Source of the DNA: Apis mellifera
Taxonomy: Eukaryota > Arthropoda > Insecta > Hymenoptera > Apidae
NCBI RefSeq assembly: GCF_003254395.2
Contig: NC_037647.1
Coordinates: 9,553,050-9,617,049 of the forward strand
DNA length: 64,000 bases
Direction of reading: 5' to 3'
A model generated the notes under the pieces. That model did no database searches, was not told the DNA's origin, and was given only the letters and a program-made list of their open reading frames with translations. How positions within the stretch are numbered: position 1 is the first letter of the stretch; the number at the start of each line of letters is the position of its first letter. Below are positions 32,815 through 43,166 of the stretch, piece after piece. The position numbers were made by a program, and so were the translations under genes.

Positions 32815-33983
32815 TTAATATCCTCACGCGAAAAAGGGGCGCATTTGTCAAACTCGGCGTTTAGGCCGGGAGAGAATTTTAATTTTCCCAGCGCACGCAC
32901 CGCGTTTATTTTTAATCGCCGAGCGAGCGAGGTCGCCATTTCCTTCGAGGAGAGGAGAGAAATAGAGAGAGAGAGAAACTATTCCTCCTCGAAATTCCGA
33001 GGAGAGATAAGAGAGGTGAGACGAGACGAGAAATACACAGGGAGGAAGAGGGAGAGAGAAAAAGGGGATCGCGTGCGACATCGAATCGGGCCGGGAGAAT
33101 ACGAATACGTCGGTGATTTCCCCTCCCTTCCCCCCGAACAACGTCTCCTTGACAAGCGGGTGTTTAATTGGCGTTGAAACCACCGGTGTGACGGGAAACA
33201 CCGTGGCCGTGTCGTCGGCCGAACGGCCGGCCGAATGCCTGTAGGCCTGCAGGATTCAGGGGGATCCGCCATCGCTGGTGCGTTACCACGGGGAACCCGG
33301 TAATTACTCGCGGCACGCAACTGCCTACGCCGCGTCGATGCCTGCACGACCTATACGTTTCCTCTCCCACTCTCCAATCCTCCTCCCCCTTTTCTCTCCT
33401 CTTTCCTCTCCAATTTCACCGAAAAGTGAATCGTCGAATCCCTCGTCTCGACCGATTCCGATATTTCGTCGAGATCGGGTTTCTTCTTTCGAATGATGTT
33501 CGAGCGAAAGGGTGTATAATAAACAATTGGCTCCAATATTTCTCTCCGAAAGGAAGCCGTTTTTCACGCGAGGGAGGATAATCCACCATTTTGAAGCGGA
33601 GCGACAGGAAGCCCGATAATTACCCGGGAGCGGTGGAAGGAAAGGATGGCGGTGGCGATGGCGTCCGTCGGGCGTCGCTTACGCGACACGCGTCCCTCCT
33701 ACGCACTCCTCCCTTTCGAACCTTCGCGCCCACCGCGATAACCGCTCGCGCGATACGTACTCTCGCCTGGGACGAGAAGGAGGGAAGGAAGGAAGGAGGA
33801 GAGAAGAGAGGAGAATGCAAGGGGATCCAGCTCGTTGATCAAACGAGCCCGCCTGACTGTATAATATTATTACACGGTGTATATAATACTTTCGATTTTG
33901 CAGATCCGATCCTCTCCCCCCTCCCCCCGTCGACTGAGGTCGAAGTCGGGGCGGCAGCTCTTACCGCGCGTCATTAAGCGCGT

Positions 33984-34001
33984 AAAAAAAAAAAAAAAAA
34001 A
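33984..34001. repeat. A homopolymer (18)
   Basis: Eighteen consecutive A followed by a purine-only tail to about 34030. Confidence 0.9.
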
Positions 34002-34090
34002 GGAAAAGAAGAGGAGGAGAAAAAGGAGGTCGGGCACGAGCGCACGGTTATTAAGCGCATCGCGGTGATTAGCCTACCGGTTGCTCTCAC

Positions 34091-34098
34091 ATTTGCAT
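34091..34098 (+). promoter_or_regulatory. POU octamer match
   Basis: Exact ATTTGCAT next to CAGTTGATGAATTCAATCG. Context suggests unique rather than repeated DNA, but one 8-bp match is weak evidence. Confidence 0.17.
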
Positions 34099-34140
34099 CA
34101 GTTGATGAATTCAATCGTTACCATTTTGCCTGGAAGCGGG

Positions 34141-34168
34141 CGAGAGAGCGAGAGAGCGAGAGAGCGAG
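34141..34168. repeat. (GAGAGAGC)n octamer array
   Basis: Three 8-bp units of GAGAGAGC with a partial fourth. Confidence 0.88.
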
Positions 34169-34915
34169 CAGCCTCGGCAGCCGGCGGCAATGGGAATACC
34201 TATGCGCCGCTTCTCAACGCGTGCAAATCGCTTACTATTCAATCTAAGAGGGGCCGGGACCGTAGCTTTCAACCTCCTGTATATACACCTGTCTCGCGTT
34301 AATGAGAGAGGCACGCATTCCGTTTTCGTTTTTACATAACAAAAGGATTTCATACCTGCGTTGGCTGTGTTACGCGCGATTTTTAGAGAGGGAGAGAGAG
34401 AGAGAGAGAGGAGTTTTCGCGGCGAGGAGTAATCTCGGAGACGAGGGGGCAAGGGCAAGGATCGGAGGATAATCGGTTTGAAGGCTGGAACGATCGAGAA
34501 AAAGGAACGGTTGGACGGACGTTTGGACGAATCTAGGTGGGAATCTACGCGCGTGTAACTCGCGTCGTGTGTATATATATATACGAGAATTCACGGCTAA
34601 TTATTCGCCCGGTCTCGTAGTATCGTAAATCTTAATGAATATGCTCTCTCTCGTGGCGAAAATGAAAAGCAAAAACGGCGATTATTTTTATGGTTGCGTG
34701 AATGGATGTTAAACTGGTACGCAGCCGGCTTTATTATACCTGACACGATAACACACTCTCGCGGGGATTTCGTAATATAATACGCAGCCTTTCTTAAAGG
34801 TCTTTGCGGTTTAACCGCGATATTTCTCTAGGCCATTCCGCGTGTATACATAAATATACGTATATAATAACCTTTGGCGTGTCGAAGGAAATCGCGAATC
34901 GAACAGCGGGCAATA

Positions 34916-35164
34916 ATGGAAGGACGGAGGAACGGTTTTCGTTGCACGAACGAAATACCCGCGCGTTACGTAATAAAACGGCTCGATGAAAATTGCGAGG
35001 GAAAAGCAGCGATCGACGTGCTTTCTCTCCCCCACCCTTCTCTCTCCCATTTCTCTTCCCGAAACGATGGAAATTTCAAGCCGCTTGGACACGAAACGTC
35101 TCATCTCTCGAGATATTATTACGCGTTCGAGGGATCGAGGGTAAGAAAGCGAGCATTAATTTAG
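34916..35164 (+). CDS. Candidate first exon or small ORF (82 codons)
   Basis: ATG at 34916 in good insect context (CAATAATGGA). The frame runs 82 codons to TAG at 35164. Codon 75 ends exactly at AGG|GTAAGA (35140/35141), a good donor, so a spliced coding exon of 34916-35140 in phase 0 is possible. The peptide starts MEGRRNGFRCTNEIPARYVI and contains RLDENCEGKAAIDVL and YYYAFEG, a balanced composition with two Cys. Only a short pyrimidine-rich patch (about residues 42-52) reflects low-complexity DNA. No domain is recognised. No TATA box is evident. Confidence 0.25.
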   Translation: MEGRRNGFRCTNEIPARYVIKRLDENCEGKAAIDVLSLPHPSLSHFSSRNDGNFKPLGHETSHLSRYYYAFEGSRVRKRALI

Positions 35165-35901
35165 CGGCGCATCGAGCGGTTGGAATTCCTCCGTGGCCGA
35201 AACGGGTGCAAAACCTTGCTTTATATAACGCACACGCGTCCGTAAAAAAAAGCGGTGTCGGGGGATGGGGACTGGCTACCGTGTCCTCTCCATAAATCTC
35301 CCTTAAATAATTGGAAAGAAACTGGCGAAAAACGGCGGAATCGGTTCGCCTCCGCCTTCTTTTTCCTCCCCTTGGCTCGAGTCCGACTCGATGATCCGCT
35401 TGGATGTTTTCCATCCGAGGTACGCTCGTTTACGCTTTGTCGGACAATTATCCGGCCAGTCTATTATTGCGTCATAAATTGTAATTAGCGATCCGGCAAT
35501 GCGATGCATTTAACTAATAAATTCATTGGCCGGTGTGCGCAAATTAATGTATGGTAATCCGCCCGACTCTGCCGCCGACCGCCACCCTCCCCCCCGAAAT
35601 TAGATCAGTTTGTCCTCCGAGTGGGATTGGCGTTTGACGAATTCGAGAAGAAAAATCGGATATAAATTCGTCGCGATGACGTTCGTTCGTGAAACTTTCC
35701 TGAAAGGAAAGCGAAGAACGGAGAGAGAGAGAAGAAGAAGGAAACGTTTTCCAAACGGCGATAATTCGTTACGGTCCACTTGTAACGATAGCCGCTTATC
35801 CCGTGCTGATCTCGTAGTAGTAGATCTCTTGGAGCCTATTAATTACCTTGGTTCAGCAAGAGGAGGTGAAGGGGAGGGTAGCGTGGCGCGCGTAGAAAAG
35901 G

Positions 35902-35923
35902 GGTGGTGGTGGTGGTGGTGGTG
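35902..35923. repeat. (GGT)n microsatellite
   Basis: 22 bp of GGT; four closely spaced GG tracts. Confidence 0.92.
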
Positions 35924-36063
35924 GCTGGGACACAGGGGGTAAAAGGCACTTAGAGTAAGAGTGTATAAAGCTGGCGCACCCTCTGCTGCAGGCGAACGAA
36001 CAACAGACGGGTGGCCGCTTCGCCGGGGGGAGTGGGGAATATTTAAAAAGTAATATCAATTAC

Positions 36064-36071
36064 ATTTGCAT
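36064..36071 (+). promoter_or_regulatory. POU octamer match
   Basis: Exact ATTTGCAT followed by ATTC. Unsupported beyond the match. Confidence 0.15.
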
Positions 36072-36092
36072 ATTCGCCACCCACCCATGACC

Positions 36093-36110
36093 CGCCGCCG
36101 CCGCCGCCGC
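36093..36110. repeat. (CCG)n microsatellite
   Basis: Six CCG units. Confidence 0.88.
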
Positions 36111-36612
36111 CTCCTCTGTCCTCCTCCGTCCTCCTTTCTCCTCCGTTAGACCTCCACAAGCAATAAGGGCTGCGCGTTTCGACCCTGCACCGATTATCCG
36201 TTGGAAAAACTACTCGCACCCCCCTCCTCTTTCCCTCTTTTATTACTCGCCATTCCGATTGTTGTTCGCGGGTGAACAACACTGACCCACGAATCCTCCT
36301 CCTCTTCTTCTCGAGAAGATTGGTCTAAGCATGGATATAGAAGGAAAGAAGAGGAAAATTGTTTTTAGAAAAGAGAGAGACGAATTCGTCGCGTCGTCGT
36401 CTGTTCGAGATTTCGACGAGGAGGGTTGAAGAGAGAGAGAGAGAGTTGTTGAGCCGCTTCGCGAGCTTACTTGTATCGGTATAAATCTTTGTTCGGAAGG
36501 AATTTACGTAAGGGCAAAGCAAGTCCCCGGCATCGAGGCGCCGCAATACGATAATGCGATAACGCCTCTTCTCTCGTGGAGATTCTCTCGGCTTCTTCTC
36601 TCTCCCTTCTAC

Positions 36613-36638
36613 CTTCTTCTTCTTCTTCTTCTTCTTCT
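36613..36638. repeat. (CTT)n microsatellite
   Basis: 26 bp of CTT; it drives a poly-Lys/Glu shadow frame on the minus strand. Confidence 0.93.
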
Positions 36639-36899
36639 CCAGTTCTCCACTTTCAGCCTTACGGAATCCCGTCTTCCTCTTTTCACCGAGGATTTCGCTA
36701 TTGTACCCGTGCCGATTGTTACCTTGTTGCCCACCCATTAACATAACAATGCGCAAATACGTCCGAACCTCCTCTTTTGTCCTTGTTTCGCGTCCTTGGC
36801 TTCAGTCGCGTCGCAGTTCCTTTTCCATACTTTTCACGGTTACGTGGCGAAAAAGAAAAAAGAGAGAGAGAAAAAAAAAGAAAATGAAAAGGATAAAAA

Positions 36900-36921
36900 A
36901 AGAAGAAGAAGAAGAAGAAGA
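36900..36921. repeat. (AAG)n microsatellite
   Basis: About seven AAG units at the end of a longer purine tract beginning near 36848. Confidence 0.9.
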
Positions 36922-37885
36922 AAAACGCGTTAGCCGTCCCGATGATTGCTCTCGAGCAAGGCACGAAGCGGCGTGGAAATGCGCTTCTTTTTTCCAAGGT
37001 CGAGGATATAGGGAGACCGCGGAAGTTTGGCCGATAAACATAGCGTGGAAGGAGAGCAGAAGCGGAGCGATTACGATCCGGTTAACCGGCGCGCGATTTC
37101 TTCTTCTTCTTCTTCTTTTTTTTTTTTAATTAACCGTCGCGGGAGACGGCGCGCAATAAACAAAATAATAGTCGAGGGCACGATTGTTGTTTCCTTTCCT
37201 TTCCCTTTCTTTCCCTCCGCCCTTAGCTAAGGTTCGGGAAACCGTGGACGGGAGCGCGGTACGAAGCGAAAAGGAAGAGGGGTAGGTAGGAGGAGGAGAA
37301 GAAGGAGGAGGAGGAGAAGGAGAAGGAGCGAGGTGGAACGAGAAGTCAGAGCACTCAGCGTGGCTAATTGCTCGAATCATTAAGAAAAAACATGAAATCT
37401 AAGCCCCGGTTCTGGCGCGCGGACTACAGTGGGAAGCCGTAGATAGCGATCGCCTCGCGTACCGTAATGAAAATAATCACGGCAGCCTAAGCCCAACGAT
37501 AACTACGTTTTTAGCCCGAGTTATTGCGCTTTCCCCCGCAATCCGCTTCGCTTGTCCTTCGCCAGGATCCGAATCTTCCTCTCCGACCACGTATCTCTCT
37601 CTCTCTCTCTCGTCTCGATCCTACGATTCTTTCCATCTCTTCCTCGCTGCTACGATTCCGCGACCGTTATTAACTGGTGCTATATTAATCGTATTTTTGT
37701 AAGAAAAAAAGGGAGGAAAGAGAGGCGCGAAATCGTTGGAAATTTAGGTACGAAGAACGATACGGAGAGGAAGATAATTCGCGCGCAATTATCGCAGGAT
37801 CCTCGTAGGATGGTGTAAGAAAAATTGCGGGAATAATTAGTCTTGGCTGGGTCGTAGTTAGGCGCGTCGGTAGCAACAGCGACCG

Positions 37886-38431
37886 ATGGAAGGCGTGAGT
37901 ACCAAACAGCCGGCTCGAATGACGCTCCCGCGTCCGCCTGCAGGCTCAGGTGGCTTCGCCTCTTGGAGTTTCCATTGTGCGTACTGGGGTGCATACATTA
38001 TTTTCGTCGGCCTCTTTGCCCTCCGCGTGGCACCCACACCGGGCAGGTGTTACCGCGCACCCCCTCTACGCCTCCCCCTTGGCCCCGATAACTTTGGCCC
38101 GCCGAATTTATCGCCGGACAATAATCTTCTTCGTTCGTTTCTTTCGTTCGCCTCGATTGTCCTCCTCTTAAACGGATCTTGGACGCGGGTCACGGGGCGC
38201 GTCTTCTCCGCCGCGATTCTTCTCCTCTCCTTTTCGATCGAATCGAGGGGAGAGAGAGAGAGAGATTCCACGCCGAGTTTTCTTCGCTCGTCTATCGGCC
38301 CCTGCGACGATAAAACAGGGGAGGGGAGAGGGGAGAGAAGTCTCTCACGGGTCTCGAGCGAGGCTCATGGGAACACAATTTGTGGCAGCCGCCGCGTATC
38401 GCCGCGTGTACGAAGCCGCCGCTTTATTTAG
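37886..38431 (+). CDS. Unrecognised 181-codon ATG frame with a hydrophobic segment
   Basis: ATG at 37886 in fair context (GACCGATGG), stop at 38431. Residues 29-48 contain aromatic and aliphatic residues (SFHCAYWGAYIIFVGLFAL) that could form one membrane span, with a second hydrophobic patch at about residues 88-96. After residue 120 the peptide becomes R/S/E-rich where it crosses a GA tract. A GTGAGT donor match (37895) sits only nine bases after the ATG, so the frame might be intronic in reality. No family is recognised. Confidence 0.15.
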   Translation: MEGVSTKQPARMTLPRPPAGSGGFASWSFHCAYWGAYIIFVGLFALRVAPTPGRCYRAPPLRLPLGPDNFGPPNLSPDNNLLRSFLSFASIVLLLNGSWTRVTGRVFSAAILLLSFSIESRGERERDSTPSFLRSSIGPCDDKTGEGRGERSLSRVSSEAHGNTICGSRRVSPRVRSRRFI

Positions 38432-38969
38432 ATTTTATTTCGGTAAAAACCTCGCCGCGTACGTGACGGCACGTATATACGCGCGTCGCGCACAGTGGGG
38501 TCCGCCTCCGTGCGACCTTCCTTCGTCTCCGTCGCTCGCGTTTGCCTCTTCCCTTTCGCCCCGATTTCGCCACCGATATCGTTGTTATTATTATTATCAT
38601 CGTTGCACCGTCCTGCACCTATCCACCCAGGAGGACGAGAGGCGGGTGCAGGGAGGGGATCGCGCGAGAGAGGATTGATGGGCGCGCAGGTGCGACGCCG
38701 TGGATGAGCGTCGAGCATCGGCAGACATCTTCGCGATAAATCCACAACCGAGCCCTCCGTGCTCCCTCTTAGAACCTATCATTTACGATTCTACGAAACG
38801 AGCAGACAGCGCGACGACAGGTAGCGATTAGTCGTAATATCGGAACGAAAGATCACGCGTATCGCGTATCCTCCCGGGGAAGGGAGAATGGAAATTCGCG
38901 CTCTCGGCGATGGATGTCGCGACGATGGATCGTGGAGAGAAACGTTCGCGTCGCGAGGGATGCGGAGGG

Positions 38970-39088
38970 AGAGAGAGAGAGAGAGAGCGTTTAGCGCGAA
39001 AAGTGGAAAGGAAGAGACGCCACTCGTGGCCTGGCGATTCGCACATGTGGAGAAGAGTGGACGTTGAAGAGAGAGAGAGAGAGAGTGA
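38970..39088. repeat. GA tracts flanking purine-rich DNA
   Basis: Two GA arrays (about 38970-38987 and 39070-39086) in otherwise purine-rich DNA. GAGAG words are GAGA-factor sites. Confidence 0.75.
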
Positions 39089-39125
39089 GGAGAGGAGGCG
39101 GTGGAAGGAGGAGGCGGCGAGGCCT

Positions 39126-39138
39126 AATATGGCCGCCA
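39126..39138. promoter_or_regulatory. Pho/YY1-type double motif
   Basis: ATATGGCCGCCATCC carries ATGGC and GCCAT head to head, the core of Pleiohomeotic/YY1 sites. It lies between GA arrays. Confidence 0.3.
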
Positions 39139-39737
39139 TCCTCTGTATTCCGGTCGTAGACGGAGAGGTAGGCAAGCAGGCGCGGCCCCAAAGGCAGCTT
39201 TCAATGCCAGTCATCTCCCGGAATGCGCCACAACGGAGCGAGTACTTTGTATTCCTGATCCGCGCTCCGCGCTAAGACGAGAAGGCCTTCGCGCGATCTC
39301 TTTGAGGACACGGGGCCACCACGGCTCGCCTCGGCTCCACTCGGCCCAGGCTCGAGCTAACCTAAGAGGAGATACCTCGCGGCGAGACAACGCGGGACGA
39401 GACGAAAAGCGACGCCGCGACGGCGCCGCGATGTTTTCGCTCCTCTCTGCCTCTCTCTTTTCCCCCCTTTCCGTCCCTTCTCGTTTCCCCTCTCTCCCCC
39501 TTCCCCTCCCCTCCCGCCCCCCTCTTTTCCTCTCCGTCTCTTCCTCTTTCGCGGCCATTTTGACCGCTCAAGGCGCCACCTAGGCGTCCGCTTCTTCGCT
39601 TCGTCTACCGTGACGTCGTGCCATCGCGCGCGCGCGCGCCTAGCTCCCGATCTTTCCCGTATTTTCCACCTTCGAATCGAGCATTCTTTCTTTCCACGAT
39701 TCACGATCCGAATTCGTCGACGATATTCGTCGTCTTT

Positions 39738-39755
39738 CTACCTACCTACCTACCT
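39738..39755. repeat. (CTAC)n microsatellite
   Basis: Four to five CTAC units. Confidence 0.88.
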
Positions 39756-39799
39756 CCTACCTCGTTGCCTTGTTGCAATGTCTTGAGACCTCCGAGGTG

Positions 39800-39960
39800 G
39801 AGAGAGAGAGCAGCACGAAGGGAGAGAGAGAGAGAGAGAAGAGGGAGAGAGAGAGAGATCCGCACCGAGCACGTGGTCCCTCCTCACGTGATCACCAACA
39901 ACGAACTTCGCTTCCTTCTTGTCAGTACCACCAACAGTAGCCGGGAGTAGCACCAACGTA
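39800..39960 (+). promoter_or_regulatory. Candidate core promoter
   Basis: Three GA arrays (39801-39810, 39822-39839, 39844-39858) are followed by two palindromic E-boxes CACGTG (39870-39875 and 39885-39890, 15 bp apart) and then a TCAGT initiator match (39922-39926, in CTTGTCAGTACC). No TATA box lies 30 bp upstream and no good downstream promoter element was seen at the expected distance. The sequence after it, to about 40250, is unique and rich in AACGAA-type words, as insect 5' leaders often are. No start codon with a convincing coding frame follows closely, so a non-coding first exon is assumed. Confidence 0.3.
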
Positions 39961-40620
39961 ACCGAGATCGCGAGCGGTGGAAGGAGTTGTTTACCGATTT
40001 TTAGATTCTCCGTCGAGCGGGTCGAGGCAGCTGTTCCACCTTCCTGGTCCTTCCTTCCTTCGTTCGGCGGCGTGGAGAAGAGCACTCGGGGTTTCCTTCC
40101 TCTCCTCGGGTCGAAACTCGAGGAGAAACGCGCACTGTGGAACGAAACCGCGTGGAGAGAGCGAACGAAAAGGAGAAGAAGAACACGGAGCGCGTGGCGC
40201 GTGAAACGCGTACGGAGGTTAGGTTACGGGCAGAGAGAGCGCACCGGGGTTCCTGGCAGACAGGGAGAGGAATACGAACTAAGGGTTCTATATCCATCCT
40301 ACGAGCGACGAGGAGCCGGGCCGAGTCGAGCATAGCATAGGGAGCAGAGCAAGGAACACTGGCACCACTCCTGGTAGGGGTAGCCGACGTCCGTCCCGAG
40401 TCTTTCCTCATCTGCAAGTCGTATAACCGAGCTAATTATCAAGTTAATATGGCCATTCTGTATGGAACCCCGCGAGAGAGTGGGTGGAAGTGAGATGGCG
40501 GCAAGGGGTGGCGCCCGGCGTGCGAGCGAGACGGGCCGAGGTACATTGATATTATAAGTTGCTTCAATCGCTGTATTCATTTGTAAACTAACCAGGCTAA
40601 ATGTATTCACCACCGCGAGG
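39960..40620 (+). other. Possible 5' leader and conserved-looking non-coding block
   Basis: Largely non-repetitive DNA downstream of the candidate promoter. It includes AGATGGCGGC (40493-40502) and ATATGGCCATTC (40448-40459), both Pho/YY1-type words, and an AT-rich patch at 40541-40610. Open frames here are R/E-rich and unconvincing. No strong splice donor was seen. Confidence 0.25.
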
Positions 40621-40667
40621 CGGCGCGCCGATAGGCGGAGCCACGGGTACCCGGGCTACGACGGCGC

Positions 40668-40703
40668 CCTTCCTTCCTTCTTCCTTCCTTCCTTCCTTCC
40701 TTC
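40668..40703. repeat. (CCTT)n microsatellite
   Basis: 36 bp of CCTT with one interruption. Confidence 0.94.
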
Positions 40704-40859
40704 GTATCCTTCGTTCGCGTAGTTTCCTCCACTTACATCCTTAATCGTAATCGTTTCGTATCGTTTGCACTTTCTCCTTCGAATCATCTTTCGAATCAGT
40801 ATTCGAAACAATGTTTATTCTCTCACGGTTCAACCGAATCGTGACGGAAGATATTCTTA

Positions 40860-40861
<2 letters not shown>

Positions 40862-40913
<52 letters not shown>
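40862..40913. repeat. (TA)26 microsatellite
   Basis: 52 bp of uninterrupted TA, the longest dinucleotide array in the window. The array reads as alternating Ile/Tyr in open frames crossing it. Confidence 0.98.
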
Positions 40914-40914
<1 letters not shown>

Positions 40915-42132
40915 GATTTCGAGAATGTTCCAAATGTTGGAAATGTTGGACGATGGAAATTGTATATTTCGAAAGGGTACGGAGGAGGGAAGGCGTGGAG
41001 AGGGCGGAGGGGAGGCGACACTCGACTCGTCATTACGTTTCATGTATTCAGATTTTTTTTTTTTCTTCTTCTTTCCAGCCACGAGCTGTCTGTATTATTA
41101 TTCCGGAGCAACTTTACGCCCACCGCCTTTTTTCCCCTCTTCCTCGTCCTCGCTCGCTCGGTGCCATCGTCATCTTCGCAGCCGCCTTCTTCCTCCGCTG
41201 CGCCTCGTTGTCGCTCCGCGCGAACAGGCGGCGAGGACGATTTCTTACGGCTCGTCTCGAGAGCAGAAATATGAATGCATAAATGCATAAGTGCTCCCAC
41301 CACCGGTGTCGCCACCACCACCTGCTTTTCCCGCCTACTCCGTTCCGCTCCTGATTCGGGATTCTTTTCTTTGCCCAAGCTTTCCGCCCTTTTGCCTGCG
41401 CACAACCAAATCCATCTCCCGATCTCGACGACCTCGGATGACGAATGTAATTTTCACGCCTCTATTTCCTCGTCCTCCTCCTTCCTTCTATATTCCTTCT
41501 CGAGTTGCTTCCCTTCACGGGATAGATCGCGATCGAGACGAGGAATAATTGGGAGAAGAAAAAGATTCGTCGAGATCGTTACGTTCGTTTCGGGACGAAA
41601 CGTAATCTCGTTATAAAAAAAAAGAAAAAGGAAAGGAAAGGAAAAAGGAGAGAGAAAAAAAAAGGTTAAATTAGCCGCGCGTTCCTGCCGAGTAAATAGC
41701 ACGCAATCTACACAGATTGTAATCTAGCGGACGGAGAGAAACTGAACGGGTCTGGCCGCCCCGCTTGGGAAAAGAGAAGGGTGTAACGTTGGTGGCAGGA
41801 CGCGGAGATTAAAAGACAAATTAGCATAATGTGTGCACGCGCTGCTCGAGCAGTCACCAGTGCTCTACCTACCCCAAACACTTCCGCGCAATATCTTTCC
41901 TCGTCGACCCGCGACACGCTTGCCGCTCGAGTCTGTTGCGTCACTCGTAATCTACTTTTCATAGATCCTCCTAGCATCGTCTCGTCGTCGTCGTCGCGAT
42001 TAAATAAAAAAAGAAATTTGCGTGCCTCTCCCTCTCTCTCTCTCTGTCGATTTTTTAATCAGTGGAGGGATTCAGGGAGAGTCTCTGTGTGGAAAAAAGT
42101 AAAAAAAGTGCGGATCGAAGGAAGGGTAGGCG

Positions 42133-42140
42133 ATGCAAAT
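42133..42140 (-). promoter_or_regulatory. POU octamer match
   Basis: ATGCAAAT on the plus strand, ATTTGCAT on the minus strand. Sequence match only. Confidence 0.15.
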
Positions 42141-42717
42141 AGTGCGTTTAATAAAGTGTCGCACGGCTGCCATTTGAATACCGTGGCATATTCACTTTTC
42201 TCATCGAGGCTTGCGATCATCGAGGAGGAGAGTGAATCGCGAGAACGAGAGGAAAAAAAATAAAAGGAGGAAGGGAGGAAGAAAAATGGAGCGAGGAGAA
42301 AGGAGGAGGGGATGATGAAAGGAGAGGAGGAAAAAGGCGAGCGAAGGATAGCCCTCCCCCCCTTGGATGATAGTCCGGATGTAGGTGTATATACGGGGTG
42401 AGAGGAGTAGAGGGGGGAGAAGGTTGCGGCGAATCGCACCTTGGCTTCATGCATGATTCAGCCGCAGTATCTCATTTCATCTGGTGGCTTCGCTAAACTA
42501 TATCTCCTAATGGTAATGCTATTCCGTGGCACATATCTCTTTATATTACGTGGGTAGGATGGCTGACTGGCTGGCATACGGCGAGGGAAGAAGGCGAGAA
42601 GAAGGTAGGTTTCCGTCTTCTCGTCCAGCCCCCTTGCACCTCGCCCTCCACCGCGCGGGAGATCCTCGCGAGGTAGGATCTCTCTCCTACCGAGAAAACT
42701 ACCCTTCCGTCGAGCCT

Positions 42718-42750
42718 CTTCTTCTTCTTCTTCTTCTTCTTCTTCTTCTT
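42718..42750. repeat. (CTT)11 microsatellite
   Basis: Eleven uninterrupted CTT units. Confidence 0.96.
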
Positions 42751-42936
42751 CTCTGTCGAAGCCACGTATGTCTGAAGCGAGCGAGAAGTGGGTGGGTGTG
42801 GACCTGGATGCCTCTTGAGCGCGAAGAAGCATCGGGGAAGAAATAAAGAAAGAAATTGTTAGTTCTCGCTGTTTTAAATTACCATTTATTACGACACATA
42901 AACCCAGGCCAGGCCCCGGAGAAGTGGCCTACCAGC

Positions 42937-42948
42937 GGCCATCTTGTC
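42937..42948. promoter_or_regulatory. Pho-type site
   Basis: GCGGCCATCTTG matches the Pleiohomeotic consensus core GCCAT with the preferred TTG context. Confidence 0.25.
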
Positions 42949-42981
42949 CCACCCATGGCTGATGCCGATGGTGGGTCGAAG

Positions 42982-42984
<3 letters not shown>

Positions 42985-43019
<35 letters not shown>
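42985..43019. repeat. (GT)17 microsatellite
   Basis: 35 bp of uninterrupted GT, the only long GT array in the window. Confidence 0.97.
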
Positions 43020-43023
<4 letters not shown>

Positions 43024-43150
43024 AGAGAGGAAAGCGTAGGAGAGAGAGAGGAAGAACTCGAGAATCGAGTCTATATCACCGTCTTTTACTTTTCGACCCC
43101 TCTTTCCCACCCTACTCTTCTTCGCGATCTTCCTCTTTCGCACGTGTTTC

Positions 43151-43166
43151 ATATATATATATATAT
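43151..43166. repeat. (AT)n microsatellite
   Basis: 16 bp of alternating A and T. Confidence 0.9.

Larger units (their letters stand above)
31730..34900. other. Non-coding stretch
   Basis: Apart from the listed homopolymers and microsatellites it contains (ATA)n near 32451-32470, a GA tract at 34388-34410, GGCCGGCC-rich DNA at 33217-33235 and an AT-rich, non-repetitive block at 34580-34800 with TTTTATGG and TAATTATT words. No gene was recognised. Confidence 0.5.
35170..39100. other. Mostly non-coding stretch with AT-rich blocks
   Basis: The block 35440-35570 is non-repetitive, with TGTAATTAGC, TTCATTGG and AAATTAATG words and an imperfect CCGGCCAGT...ATTGGCCGG inverted repeat about 75 bp apart. 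Trinucleotide arrays follow (GGT, CCG, CTT, AAG). Triplet and purine DNA dominate 36590-37340. Plus-strand donor matches are weak except near 37894. Confidence 0.45.

Noticed and set aside
32315..34001. Poly(T)/poly(A) tracts as retroelement tails
   Set aside because: No open frame, target-site duplication or element body was found beside the homopolymers at 22528, 32315, 33984 or 53267.
35453..35537. Imperfect inverted repeat CCGGCCAGT...ATTGGCCGG as a hairpin RNA
   Set aside because: The arms are 9 bp with one mismatch and about 75 bp apart, and the intervening DNA is not self-complementary.
16258..42140. Four exact POU octamers (16258, 34091, 36064, 42133) as a regulatory network
   Set aside because: About two matches are expected by chance for an 8-mer on both strands in 64 kb; four widely spaced matches are not evidence of clustering.
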